From contig JAILNT010000382.1 in NCBI GenBank assembly GCA_024691265.1, positions 1-6,506 of the forward strand: a stretch of DNA of 6,506 nucleotides, written 5' to 3'. Shown piece after piece: positions 1-5,753 of this stretch (position 1 is the stretch's first letter; each line of letters begins with the position of its first letter). The stretch is from Treponema sp. GTDB taxonomy: Bacteria; Spirochaetota; Spirochaetia; Treponematales; Treponemataceae. Made by a program: the position numbers and the translations under genes. The notes under the pieces were generated by a model. It did not search any database. It saw nothing but the letters and a program-made list of their open reading frames with translations, and was not told the DNA's origin.

Positions 1-2
1 GC

Positions 3-89
3 GGTTATGAATATTGGTGTAAATATGAATATGAGTACCACGAAAATGGAAAATTAAAATCTGAAAAAACTTACAAAGCCAATAAATAA
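3..89 (+). CDS. C-terminal end of a YwqK/MORN-like repeat protein (partial)
   Basis: The 5' part of this gene lies outside the window. The frame starting at base 3 is open for 28 codons to a TAA at 87-89. It ends with the segment YHENGKLKSEKTYK, which resembles the short repeat of the MORN_2 / YwqK-type family (typically Y-x-x-N-G-K-x-K-x-E-x-x-Y). The stretch before it is rich in aromatic and acidic residues (YEYWCKYEYEY). Members of this family are usually arrays of such repeats, often called antitoxin-like from weak evidence; their function is not settled. The other two forward frames give no protein-like reading here. The call rests on one repeat only, so the family is probable and the function unknown. 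Confidence 0.5.
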   Translation, partial: GYEYWCKYEYEYHENGKLKSEKTYKANK

Positions 90-109
90 AAAGAATAATA
101 GAAAGTTTG

Positions 110-137
110 TTGAAAATAAATTTTTTTTAATTATATT
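110..137 (+). promoter_or_regulatory. Putative sigma-70 promoter of the zinc-finger membrane protein gene
   Basis: TTGAAA (110-115) is followed after 16 bp by TATATT (132-137). Each hexamer matches the sigma-70 consensus at five of six positions. It lies 38 bp before the ATG at 175. The whole region is so AT-rich that chance matches are expected, which limits confidence. Confidence 0.4.
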
Positions 138-160
138 AAAAATAGTAACTTAAAAAGTTT

Positions 161-192
161 GAGGAGAAATTTTTATGGCTAAAATTTATTAA
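161..192 (+). promoter_or_regulatory. Strong ribosome binding site and ATG that run into a stop after five codons
   Basis: GAGGAG (161-166) lies 8 nt before an ATG (175-177). This is the only good translation start upstream of the 211-633 gene. The frame reads MAKIY and then TAA (190-192). It is the same frame as the downstream gene, and after the stop it continues as LIAKIT into the TTG at 211. The simplest reading is that the gene originally began at 175 and has a nonsense codon at position 6. A five-codon leader peptide with reinitiation, or a sequencing error, would look the same. Confidence 0.6.
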
Positions 193-210
193 TTAATAGC
201 TAAAATAACG

Positions 211-633
211 TTGGCTTTAGGCATTATGGTTTTGATAATAGCTATTGCTTATGGATTTTCAATTGACATCGCTATATTACTATTCATAGCTTTAGTTTTA
301 TACTTATTTCCCGCACTTGCAATTGCAGATTTGGAACAACAAGTTGAAAATTTGCGTATGGGTGTTTCAAATAAAACAGAAAATTTATATAACCGATACA
401 ACGACTTGTTAAAACAAAATGACAACTTAAAAAGAATGCAAGATGAATTATTAAGACAAATTGCTAATGGTAATAGTACTAACAATATCAATAATGAAAG
501 TAATGTTAATAAAACTGATAATTCAATTGTTAGTGATGATACACAAAATAAAATATCTAATGTATGGGTATGTAAACATTGTGGAGAAACAAATTCTGTT
601 CATGATAAAATATGCAAAAATTGTTGGCATTAA
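211..633 (+). CDS. Small membrane protein with coiled coil and C-terminal RanBP2-type zinc finger
   Basis: The 140-residue reading has four parts. Two adjoining hydrophobic segments (about residues 2-18 and 19-39) would form a membrane hairpin. A heptad-like charged region (about 41-86, rich in L, N, Q, K, E) is a probable coiled coil. An Asn/Ser/Asp-rich linker follows (about 87-117). The C-terminal module, residues 119-138, fits W-x-C-x2-C-x3-N-x6-C-x2-C exactly, the RanBP2-type zinc finger pattern (C121, C124, C135, C138). I do not recognise a named gene. Known fingers of this type bind RNA or proteins, so a membrane-tethered binding protein is an inference. TTG 211 has no ribosome site. 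The natural start appears to be ATG 175, separated by an in-frame TAA at 190-192, so the gene may be broken or poorly translated. ATG 226, with a weak AGG before it, is another possible restart. Confidence 0.6.
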   Translation: MALGIMVLIIAIAYGFSIDIAILLFIALVLYLFPALAIADLEQQVENLRMGVSNKTENLYNRYNDLLKQNDNLKRMQDELLRQIANGNSTNNINNESNVNKTDNSIVSDDTQNKISNVWVCKHCGETNSVHDKICKNCWH

Positions 634-680
634 TATGAATTTATATTTTACACAAAAAAATCTTTGATTCATAGAAATAA

Positions 681-724
681 ATAAGGCTTTTATTTCTATA
701 CAATAATAAAAATAAAAGCCTTAT
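681..724. terminator. Stem-loop between convergent genes, probable bidirectional terminator
   Basis: A perfect 15-bp inverted repeat (681-695 with 710-724, core AAGGCTTTTATTT) encloses a 14-nt loop. It sits between the convergent 211-633 gene (+) and the desulfoferrodoxin gene (-). Neither side has a long T-run after the stem, so termination would depend on the T-rich arm itself. The same AAGGCTTT core recurs in the ldh terminator at 2742-2802. Confidence 0.6.
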
Positions 725-788
725 ATAAAGAATTATCTAGTCAATATCAATTTCAAGATTTCCGCAATATCTTTTCTTTCGATAAAGC

Positions 789-1163
789 CTATTTATCAGC
801 CCAAAGTCCATGAAGATTGCAATATGCATATGCTCTTACAACTTCATCTCCATCTGTTAAAGCAAATGTCGCTTTTGGCTCATCTCCAGGATTAAGAGCT
901 TTCAACTGTTTATTATTCTTAGTTTCAAGCATAATCCATTCAATAAAATGCTTTTCTTCCATAGGATGAATTACAGAACCTACAGTAACATTTACGACAT
1001 TTCCATTTTGCTCTACTACTGGCACATGTTTTTCAACAGCAGCATCTGTTGTATTAGCCTTTAATTCAAGCATTGCCTCATTACAGCAAAAAGTGTCACA
1101 TGGAGAAGATTTTAGCACTGCTATTACTTTTCCACATTTCTTGCATTTGTAAAACTTAAGCAT
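789..1163 (-). CDS. dfx: Desulfoferrodoxin (class I superoxide reductase)
   Basis: The 124-residue protein has the normal length of a two-iron desulfoferrodoxin. It reduces superoxide to hydrogen peroxide in the cytoplasm without making oxygen, usually with electrons from rubredoxin. The N-terminal desulforedoxin domain has the four cysteine ligands of centre I (C7, C10, C26, C27). The C-terminal domain has all ligands of the catalytic Fe-His4-Cys centre II: H46 in EKHVPV, H66, H72, C115 and H118 in YCNLHGLW. The K45 next to H46 is the lysine associated with superoxide attraction in the family. AAGGAGG (1168-1174) precedes the ATG by 4 nt. The gene is monocistronic, with its own promoter (1198-1226) and a stem-loop downstream (681-724). 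No rubredoxin gene is seen nearby. Confidence 0.95.
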   Translation of the reverse strand: MLKFYKCKKCGKVIAVLKSSPCDTFCCNEAMLELKANTTDAAVEKHVPVVEQNGNVVNVTVGSVIHPMEEKHFIEWIMLETKNNKQLKALNPGDEPKATFALTDGDEVVRAYAYCNLHGLWADK

Positions 1164-1197
1164 ATTTCCTCCTTCTCAATAGTTTCACATATTAAAA

Positions 1198-1226
1198 AGT
1201 CTAATACTGTTTTTATCCACTGTCAA
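1198..1226 (-). promoter_or_regulatory. Sigma-70 promoter of desulfoferrodoxin gene
   Basis: On the minus strand a perfect -35 TTGACA (1221-1226) is followed after 17 bp by TAGACT (1198-1203), which matches the -10 at four of six positions. It lies 24 bp upstream of the Shine-Dalgarno site. The -35/spacer junction carries TTATCCACT (1213-1221, + strand), one base off a DnaA box, which is probably chance. Confidence 0.6.
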
Positions 1227-1267
1227 AAATTCATAGAATTATTTTGTAGTAAATAAAAGTTGAATAT

Positions 1268-1315
1268 AAAAAAAAACACTTTCAACTTTAGATTTTTTCT
1301 AAACTCGAAAGTGTT
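1268..1315 (-). terminator. Rho-independent terminator of the flavoprotein gene
   Basis: AACACTTTC (1275-1283) pairs with GAAAGTGTT (1307-1315). A second inner stem TTTAGA/TCTAAA stacks inside it. Read on the minus strand the hairpin is followed by a run of T residues (complement of the A-run 1268-1276). It lies 38 bp after the stop of the 1353-1745 gene, as expected for its terminator. Confidence 0.85.
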
Positions 1316-1352
1316 ATAAAATAGATTTATTTAAGATTCAAAAAGCCTAAAT

Positions 1353-1745
1353 TTAGAACTTGATTACTCTTGGTGCATCTGTAAAAGTTGAGAAAGTAGC
1401 TGTTGCATCTTTGAAATAAAGAACTTCTGTATTGTCATCATCTGCAGAATATGAAGCCTTTAAATCTGGATAATGCTCAAGCATATCAACTTTTGCTTCC
1501 CTGCGGTCATCACGCACAAGTTTTCCTGAAAGTCTAAGCCACTGTTTACCATCAAAGCAGCAAAGTTCAACACATGGATTTTTCTGAATCTGTTTTGAAA
1601 CGTCTTTCTTCTTTCCAGTCTGGATATAAAGCTTTCCCTCAAAAAGGTTAATTGTCCCGAAAGGTCTATTACGTGCCTGTCCGTCTTCTACAGTGGCAAG
1701 AAAATAAGTACCGCAAGATTTTATAAAATCAAATACTTCGTTCAT
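1353..1745 (-). CDS. Pyridoxamine 5'-phosphate oxidase-like flavin-binding protein
   Basis: This 130-residue protein matches the single-domain PNPOx-like split-barrel family. The N-terminal part reads FLATVEDGQARNRPFG (about residues 15-30), then GKLYIQTGKKKDV (37-49) and NPCVELCCFD (56-65). These are the usual strand and FMN-phosphate-contacting regions of the family. Members bind FMN or F420 as small oxidoreductases. Most are not true pyridoxamine phosphate oxidases, so the substrate is unknown. The start is supported by AGGAG (1753-1757), 7 nt before the ATG. It is a single-gene unit with a promoter holding an operator-like dyad (1826-1843) and its own terminator (1268-1315). Lying next to desulfoferrodoxin, with a dedicated regulator site, it may take part in redox stress, but that is inference. 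Confidence 0.85.
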   Translation of the reverse strand: MNEVFDFIKSCGTYFLATVEDGQARNRPFGTINLFEGKLYIQTGKKKDVSKQIQKNPCVELCCFDGKQWLRLSGKLVRDDRREAKVDMLEHYPDLKASYSADDDNTEVLYFKDATATFSTFTDAPRVIKF

Positions 1746-1771
1746 AAAACAACTCCTGTATGCTTAGCTTT

Positions 1772-1789
1772 TACTGTGTACTCACAGTA
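1772..1789. promoter_or_regulatory. Perfect dyad in the 5' leader of the flavoprotein gene
   Basis: TACTGTG-TACT-CACAGTA is a perfect 7-bp inverted repeat with a 4-nt centre. It lies in the leader between the putative -10 (1819-1824) and the ribosome site (1753-1757). It could be a second operator or a short RNA hairpin ahead of the ribosome site. Confidence 0.4.
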
Positions 1790-1818
1790 GCATTTCGATT
1801 TTTAAAATCGATGGCTAT

Positions 1819-1847
1819 AATATATCACAATTAATCGATTGTGTAAA
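1819..1847 (-). promoter_or_regulatory. Sigma-70 promoter of the flavoprotein gene
   Basis: On the minus strand TTTACA (1842-1847) and TATATT (1819-1824) are separated by exactly 17 bp; each matches the consensus at five of six positions. The spacer is filled by a perfect inverted repeat, described separately. Confidence 0.6.
1826..1843. promoter_or_regulatory. Operator-like palindrome in the promoter spacer
   Basis: CACAAT-TAATCG-ATTGTG is a perfect 6-bp inverted repeat with a 6-bp centre. It fills the spacer between the -35 and -10 of the flavoprotein promoter, the classic position for a repressor. The half-site and spacing resemble sites of dimeric winged-helix repressors such as the MarR family, but I cannot assign a regulator and none is encoded in the window with certainty. 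Confidence 0.5.
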
Positions 1848-1906
1848 ATCTTATTTTAAGCAATACTAATATAAATTATTCCACTATACAACAAGATATT
1901 AAAATT

Positions 1907-2338
1907 TTAATAGTCTACATTTTCAAAGTCGTCATTGATATTGATACTTGTTCTCTCTGTCCTCTTTTTTAGCTTTTTTGTATTTTTATTGGAAGAAGTC
2001 TTTATGTCAGAAGAAGATAATATACTCATAGATTTCTCACTGGTCACTCTTCTCTTTCTTGCATCAGAATCAATTTGCTGCATATTTTCACTTTTCTTAA
2101 AAAGTAAATCATTAGCACTATTTACATGAACAGAATAAAAAATATTTTTCTCAGCAAGACAAGCTATAGCTTTTTCAATATCTAAAATAGCAATACCAGC
2201 TTTTTTATTTCCTGTAATTTTACAAGTTTCACGTATTTTCTTTGCAACTATAGCTTCTGTAAAAAGAGCTTTACCACTAAGAGCTTCTAAAGCTTTTAAT
2301 ATTTCTTTTTGTATAAGATTTAAATCTGATTCATTCAT
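1907..2338 (-). CDS. Unknown protein with alpha-helical N-terminal domain and basic disordered tail
   Basis: I do not recognise this family. From the start chosen here (143 residues), residues 1-82 look folded: amphipathic helices (QKEILKALEAL, EAIVAKKIRET, ILDIEKAIACLAEKNIF) then a short strand-like end (FYSVHVNSANDLLFKKS). The pattern is compatible with a winged-helix domain. Residues 83-143 are Lys/Ser/Thr/Asn-rich, with KKLKKR near 121-126 and an acidic end (DDFENVDY). A DNA-binding role is only an inference. The ATG at 2336-2338 has AAAAGGA (2346-2352) at 7-nt spacing and was preferred. An ATG at 2354-2356 would give six more residues and overlap the upstream acetyltransferase stop as TAATG, but its AAAGGA is only 3 nt away. 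In either case it is cotranscribed with, and probably coupled to, the acetyltransferase gene. Confidence 0.65.
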   Translation of the reverse strand: MNESDLNLIQKEILKALEALSGKALFTEAIVAKKIRETCKITGNKKAGIAILDIEKAIACLAEKNIFYSVHVNSANDLLFKKSENMQQIDSDARKRRVTSEKSMSILSSSDIKTSSNKNTKKLKKRTERTSININDDFENVDY

Positions 2339-2355
2339 ATTCATTTCCTTTTGCA

Positions 2356-2634
2356 TTAATCCTTTAATATAACATCATCATAATATTCAGGCATTCTATT
2401 AAATTCATTCACTACATAAGAACAAACAGGATTGATTTTGCAATTAGCTTTTCTTGCAGCCTCAACAACACATAATAAAAGCTTTTTTGCAAGTCCCTGT
2501 CCACTATAAGCAGGATTAACTTCTGTATGATTTATAGTCCAGATTCTATCATATATGTCAAAGTCACATTCTCCGATAAGCTTATCTTTGTCATAAGCGG
2601 CAGATCTTTTTCCTTCAAACTTAATATCAATCAT
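2356..2634 (-). CDS. Small GNAT-like N-acetyltransferase (YjdJ / Acetyltransf_CG type)
   Basis: The 92-residue protein matches the very short GNAT branch typified by YjdJ. It has INHTEV (residues 34-39), then the acetyl-CoA pyrophosphate loop YSGQGLAKKLL (43-53) and the family-typical INPVCSYV (67-74) with C71, S72 and Y73. Members are presumed to use acetyl-CoA, but substrates are mostly unknown. The start is ATG 2632-2634, preceded at 7 nt by AAGGAG (2642-2647). An in-frame ATG at 2650-2652 would put that ribosome site inside the coding region, so it was rejected. It is the first gene of a two-gene unit with the unknown protein at 1907-2338, driven by the promoter at 2681-2709. Confidence 0.88.
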   Translation of the reverse strand: MIDIKFEGKRSAAYDKDKLIGECDFDIYDRIWTINHTEVNPAYSGQGLAKKLLLCVVEAARKANCKINPVCSYVVNEFNRMPEYYDDVILKD

Positions 2635-2670
2635 AAAATATCTCCTTGACATATAAAATATCTAGCTTCA

Positions 2671-2680
2671 TCATGCATGA
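2671..2680. promoter_or_regulatory. 10-bp perfect palindrome at the acetyltransferase transcription start
   Basis: TCATGCATGA lies just downstream of the -10 (2681-2686), where transcription should begin. Its position would suit a repressor site, but it is short and could be chance. Confidence 0.25.
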
Positions 2681-2709
2681 AATATAACATTGAAAAATAT
2701 TTCTGACAA
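2681..2709 (-). promoter_or_regulatory. Sigma-70 promoter of the acetyltransferase unit
   Basis: On the minus strand TTGTCA (2704-2709) and TATATT (2681-2686) are 17 bp apart, each with five of six consensus bases. It follows the ldh terminator and precedes the Shine-Dalgarno site by 33 bp, so the acetyltransferase unit is transcribed independently of ldh. Confidence 0.6.
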
Positions 2710-2741
2710 ATTGCGTTGATTTTACTATAGGATTTTACAAC

Positions 2742-2802
2742 AAAAAAGCCTTTATTCTCTAATATCCATATATAAAGGACAAAAGAAAATAAAGGCTTGT
2801 TT
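2742..2802 (-). terminator. Rho-independent terminator of ldh
   Basis: AAGCCTTTATT (2746-2756) pairs perfectly with AATAAAGGCTT (2788-2798), with extra pairs inside after a mismatch and outside (2742-2744 with 2800-2802). The loop contains its own TCC/GGA mini-stem. Read on the minus strand the hairpin runs into TTTTTT. It lies 30 bp after the ldh stop. Confidence 0.85.
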
Positions 2803-2831
2803 TTCGCTATTTACAAAATAAGCTTTAATAA

Positions 2832-3779
2832 TTATAGACCAACGCTTTTTGCAACTTCTTTAAGAGCTGCTGCAGCTGCCTGTAATTTTTCAGTTTCTTT
2901 TTCTGTAAGAATAATAGGAGCTTTAGTTTCAACACCAGAAGCACCAAGTATTGCTGGCATACTAAGAGAAATTCCCTCTATACCATATTCACCATGCATC
3001 ATAGATGAAATTGAAAGAATTGATTTTTCATTCATACTTATTGCACGACAAATTCTTACTACAGACATTGCAATACCATAGTAAGTAGCATGCTTTTTAG
3101 CAATAATTTCATAAGCACTGTTTTTTACATTTTCTGCAATTTTTTCCATTTCCTCTTTGTGATGGAAATGTCCTCTCATTTCACAAAAATCATTGAGAGG
3201 AATACCTGAAATATTTGCACTTCCCCAAGCAACAAGTTCGCTATCTCCATGCTCTCCAATAATAAAAGCATGAACACTACGGCTGTCAACAGAAAGATGT
3301 TCACCAAGTTCTGTCTTTAATCTTGCAGTATCAAGAACAGTTCCCGAACCTATAACACGATTTTCTGGAAGTCCAGACATTTTAAGAGCAGCAAGAGTAA
3401 GAATATCAACAGGATTTGCTACAACAAGCAATATTCCCTTGTAATCTCTCTTTGCAATTTCCGGAATAATAGACTTGAAAATACCTACATTTTTATTAAC
3501 GAGGTCTAATCTTGTTTCTCCCGGTTTTTGTGCAGCACCGGCTGTAATAACGATGATTGATGCATCTACAATCTGGTCATAGTCTGCAGCATAGACTTTA
3601 ACCTGACCTACAAATGGAACACCGTGAGAAATATCCAAGGCTTCACCTTCTGCCTTGTCCTTGTCTACATCTACAAGTGCTATTTCTGAAAAGAGTCCGC
3701 TCTGCATTAAAGCAAATGCTGATGCAGAACCAACAAAACCACATCCAATAACCGCAACTTTTCTGTTATTGATCGCCAT
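2832..3779 (-). CDS. ldh: L-lactate dehydrogenase (NAD-dependent)
   Basis: It reduces pyruvate to L-lactate with NADH in the cytoplasm, regenerating NAD+ during fermentation. At 315 residues it has the usual length. The Rossmann motif GCGFVG is at residues 12-17, with D37 for the NAD ribose. The substrate loop AQKPGETR (83-90) has Q84 at the position where malate dehydrogenases have Arg, which favours lactate dehydrogenase, and the loop arginine R90. D150 and R153 (LDTAR), catalytic H177 (GEHGDS) and T232 complete the site. At the fructose-1,6-bisphosphate site known from allosteric bacterial enzymes, the His is kept (H170) but the usual Arg is K155, so allostery is uncertain. AGGAGG (3785-3790) lies 5 nt before the ATG. 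Promoter at 3836-3865 and terminator at 2742-2802 make it a single-gene unit. Confidence 0.97.
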   Translation of the reverse strand: MAINNRKVAVIGCGFVGSASAFALMQSGLFSEIALVDVDKDKAEGEALDISHGVPFVGQVKVYAADYDQIVDASIIVITAGAAQKPGETRLDLVNKNVGIFKSIIPEIAKRDYKGILLVVANPVDILTLAALKMSGLPENRVIGSGTVLDTARLKTELGEHLSVDSRSVHAFIIGEHGDSELVAWGSANISGIPLNDFCEMRGHFHHKEEMEKIAENVKNSAYEIIAKKHATYYGIAMSVVRICRAISMNEKSILSISSMMHGEYGIEGISLSMPAILGASGVETKAPIILTEKETEKLQAAAAALKEVAKSVGL

Positions 3780-3822
3780 TTTTTCCTCCTGGTAAAATAA
3801 ATCTAGTTTTTATCTAGAACAC

Positions 3823-3833
3823 TAGCGATGCTA
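3823..3833. promoter_or_regulatory. Short dyad at the ldh transcription start
   Basis: TAGC-GAT-GCTA is a perfect 4-bp inverted repeat centred about where ldh transcription should begin. The leader next to it has CTAG three times (3803, 3814, 3822). It might be an operator; it is too short to be sure. Confidence 0.2.
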
Positions 3834-3835
3834 CG

Positions 3836-3865
3836 ATTATATTTACAACAGGCATTCTTATTCAA
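3836..3865 (-). promoter_or_regulatory. Sigma-70 promoter of ldh
   Basis: On the minus strand a perfect -10 TATAAT (3836-3841) is preceded after 18 bp by TTGAAT (3860-3865, four of six). It is 45 bp upstream of the ribosome site. Confidence 0.6.
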
Positions 3866-3953
3866 TACAAATTAGAAATATTTTTTAAGCAGTTCTTTTA
3901 TGGAAACATTACAATTAAAGCTTTTTGTTACAGAATTTAAATAATATCTAGAC

Positions 3954-4631
3954 TCATACCGAATATTTTATTAAATCACCTCCGCAATCTTTTATCTGCT
4001 GATTTTCAGGCATGTTCATTTTCTCTCTTCTCTTTTTATCATTTTCAATCCATTCTTCAAGACTTAAAGGTATATAATTACTAAATTTGCAAAAACAATT
4101 TATCATGTTACATGGTATAGTTCTTTCCCCGTATTCACTTTTTAAAACTGTTTTTCTTGTCATCTCCTGAAATTCATTTACAAGTATTTCATCATGAGTA
4201 TTATGAACATGTCCATAAAGCATATAAGTTCTAGCTCTTCCATCTTCAAATCTTAAATATTGATGGTTATAACAAAAAATCGGATAATGACTTGCAATTA
4301 CTGTATAAGGACCATCTCCCAGCTCTGCATAAGGTTTTATCCATTCGATACGCTCTATTTTTACGCCTTCTCTTTTTATCCATCTGTTATCATGATTACC
4401 TTCTACAAGGCAAATTTTGCCGTTCAGGCGGTTTAATACGGCGTTTATTTCTTTAGCCTCTTTTGACCAAAACATATCTCCTAAAACAATAACCTGGTCG
4501 CCGCCTTTTACTTTACTATTCCATTGATTTATCAAATATTGATTCATCGTTCTTACGTCCGGAAAATCTCTCCCGTCCATTTTCATAACATTTTCATGGA
4601 AAAAGTGTAAATCAGATATATAAAGTTTCAT
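3954..4631 (-). CDS. Calcineurin-like metallophosphoesterase (COG4186-like)
   Basis: The 225-residue protein has the complete set of two-metal phosphoesterase motifs in order: SDLHFFH (D7, H9), GDMF (G51, D52), EGNHD (N79, H80, D81), SHYP (H115) and GHVH (H141, H143). All metal and catalytic residues are present, so it should be an active phosphohydrolase. The layout and the C-terminal region (NMINCFCKFSNYIPLSLEEW) resemble the small bacterial and phage phosphoesterases of COG4186; the substrate is unknown. After about residue 195 a charged tail (KKRREKMNM) follows. The ribosome site is weak (AGGGA, 4637-4641) in the context GTTAGGGAAA, the same context as at azlC. It lies 94 bp after azlD and may be cotranscribed with it or use the weak promoter at 4666-4694. 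No clear terminator was seen downstream. Confidence 0.9.
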   Translation of the reverse strand: MKLYISDLHFFHENVMKMDGRDFPDVRTMNQYLINQWNSKVKGGDQVIVLGDMFWSKEAKEINAVLNRLNGKICLVEGNHDNRWIKREGVKIERIEWIKPYAELGDGPYTVIASHYPIFCYNHQYLRFEDGRARTYMLYGHVHNTHDEILVNEFQEMTRKTVLKSEYGERTIPCNMINCFCKFSNYIPLSLEEWIENDKKRREKMNMPENQQIKDCGGDLIKYSV

Positions 4632-4665
4632 TAATTTCCCTAACCTAAAAGGATATAAAGGCTAC

Positions 4666-4694
4666 ACCATAAATGTTATTTCTCTTATTGTCTA
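4666..4694 (-). promoter_or_regulatory. Possible promoter of the phosphoesterase gene
   Basis: On the minus strand TAGACA (4689-4694, five of six) and TATGGT (4666-4671, four of six) are 17 bp apart, 24 bp upstream of the weak ribosome site. Readthrough from azlCD is an alternative, as no strong terminator separates them. Confidence 0.35.
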
Positions 4695-4725
4695 TAGTTT
4701 CATATTTTTGAATAAAAATATTGGT

Positions 4726-5031
4726 CTAACATAAAAATATTTCTGCTAAAAATACAGCTATGCAACAAACGCTTGCTACTGGTAATAAACCTGCTCCAAG
4801 ATATGACAACACAATTCCAATAACAAGGGCAATGATTCCTGCAACAGAAGATTGGGGAGCTTGAATGATTGCCGGAAAAGTCATAACTGCAAGGGTGACA
4901 TAAGGCACATAATATAAAAATGAGCGTATAAATTGATTTTTCATAGGCTTTCTCAATAAAGTCAAAGGCAAAACCCTGATAAGATACGAAACGATAAAAG
5001 CTGTAAATATATAAATATAAGTATTTTTCAT
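4726..5031 (-). CDS. azlD: AzlD family branched-chain amino-acid exporter small subunit
   Basis: The 101-residue hydrophobic protein has the AzlD signature: SYLIRVLPLTLLRKP (residues 15-29) and RSFLYYVPYVTLAVMTFPAI (36-55). Three to four membrane segments are likely (about 3-25, 38-58, 62-82, 84-100). AzlD works with AzlC in the inner membrane to export branched-chain amino acids and their analogues; the family also includes exporters for other amino acids. It starts 2 nt after the azlC stop, so translation is probably coupled. Its Shine-Dalgarno CTCCTT complement (5043-5048, AAGGAG) lies inside the azlC end, with a rather long 11-nt spacing. The length is normal. Confidence 0.92.
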   Translation of the reverse strand: MKNTYIYIFTAFIVSYLIRVLPLTLLRKPMKNQFIRSFLYYVPYVTLAVMTFPAIIQAPQSSVAGIIALVIGIVLSYLGAGLLPVASVCCIAVFLAEIFLC

Positions 5032-5033
5032 TT

Positions 5034-5753
5034 TTAATTAGACTCCTTATTGCCGTTTACGTCTTTTACAGGTTTAAAAAAAGCAAGCAAAGCAGAAATT
5101 AAGATTGTGAGAATTATCGTTCTTGTTCCTTCTGCTAATTCTTTTACATGAGGAAGAATACTGAAAATATAACTTGTAAGGAAACTTATAATTATTGCGA
5201 TTTTTATTATAAGATATTTTTTAGCAGCAGGAATTATTATTGCAAGAAACATTCCGTAAAGAGCTATAGATAAGGCACTAACAATGTTAGCAGGCAAAAT
5301 ATTTCCTGCAATTATACCAAGAGAAGTTCCTATGCTCCAAAGCGGAACGGATATTGCAATAGCTCCGTAATTATAAAAAGGCTCAAGGCTGCCCCTTCGA
5401 CCTATTGATATTCCAAAGATTTCGTCTGTAATGCCAAAGGCAACAAAAAATCGATGTATAATGTTGGTCTGCTGATTAATTTTCTGGCTTAAAGCACAAC
5501 TCATAAGCATATAGCGTGCATTTACTATAAAAGTTATTATTGCAACTTCAAGATAAGATACACCAGATTGAATTGATTTAAAAAGGGCATATTCGCCAGC
5601 AGAAGCAACATTAAAAAAACTTGCTATGAAACCTTGGAAAGCTGTGAGACCTGCTGTTTGAGCTGCAATTCCCAAAGAAAAAGCTACCGCAAAATATCCA
5701 AGTGCAATAGGAATACCGTCTCTCACTCCTTCAAAAAACGCATTTTTTGACAT
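5034..5753 (-). CDS. azlC: AzlC family branched-chain amino-acid exporter large subunit
   Basis: The 239-residue integral membrane protein matches AzlC throughout. It has FFEGVRDGIPIALGYFAVAF near the N-terminus (6-25), the family motif with FIVNARYMLMS (75-85, N78, R80, Y81) and FGITDEIF (106-113, D110, E111). Six to seven membrane segments are visible, ending in a polar tail (KPVKDVNGNKESN). With AzlD it forms an amino-acid exporter; the substrate assignment to branched-chain amino acids follows from the family (B. subtilis AzlCD), not from anything specific here. The ribosome site is weak (AGGGA in GTTAGGGAAA, 5758-5763 region), and a 10-bp hairpin lies directly upstream of it (5767-5794), which may control expression. 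No Lrp/AsnC-type regulator gene, often found beside azlCD, is in the window. Confidence 0.93.
   Translation of the reverse strand: MSKNAFFEGVRDGIPIALGYFAVAFSLGIAAQTAGLTAFQGFIASFFNVASAGEYALFKSIQSGVSYLEVAIITFIVNARYMLMSCALSQKINQQTNIIHRFFVAFGITDEIFGISIGRRGSLEPFYNYGAIAISVPLWSIGTSLGIIAGNILPANIVSALSIALYGMFLAIIIPAAKKYLIIKIAIIISFLTSYIFSILPHVKELAEGTRTIILTILISALLAFFKPVKDVNGNKESN

Noticed and set aside
461..667. Second plus-strand frame overlapping the zinc-finger membrane protein gene
   Set aside because: The sequence is low-complexity I/L/M/K-rich, typical of an off-frame reading of AT-rich DNA, and the other frame has a clear zinc finger to its end.
736..786. Minus-strand frame after the desulfoferrodoxin stop reading IERKDIAEILKLILTR, with a neighbouring frame ending LEIDID; looks like the worn C-terminus of a lost gene
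   Set aside because: Only about 16 codons, no start or ribosome site, and it lies in the untranslated tail of desulfoferrodoxin; AT-rich DNA easily gives such peptides.
1213..1221. DnaA-box-like TTATCCACT within the desulfoferrodoxin promoter
   Set aside because: Single site with one mismatch, no iterons or AT-rich origin features nearby; likely chance overlap with the promoter spacer.
2797..3081. Plus-strand open frame opposite ldh
   Set aside because: It lies wholly antisense to a well-supported lactate dehydrogenase gene, with no family resemblance or ribosome site; it is a shadow frame.
3898..3953. Possible terminator for the phosphoesterase gene around AAAGCTTT
   Set aside because: Only a short palindrome with distant AAGC/GCTT pairing, and the candidate stem is followed by A residues rather than T on the minus strand.
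4702..4721. 8-bp inverted repeat ATATTTTT/AAAAATAT after azlD as a terminator
   Set aside because: The stem has no G-C pairs and no convincing T-tract follows on the minus strand, so it is probably AT-rich background.
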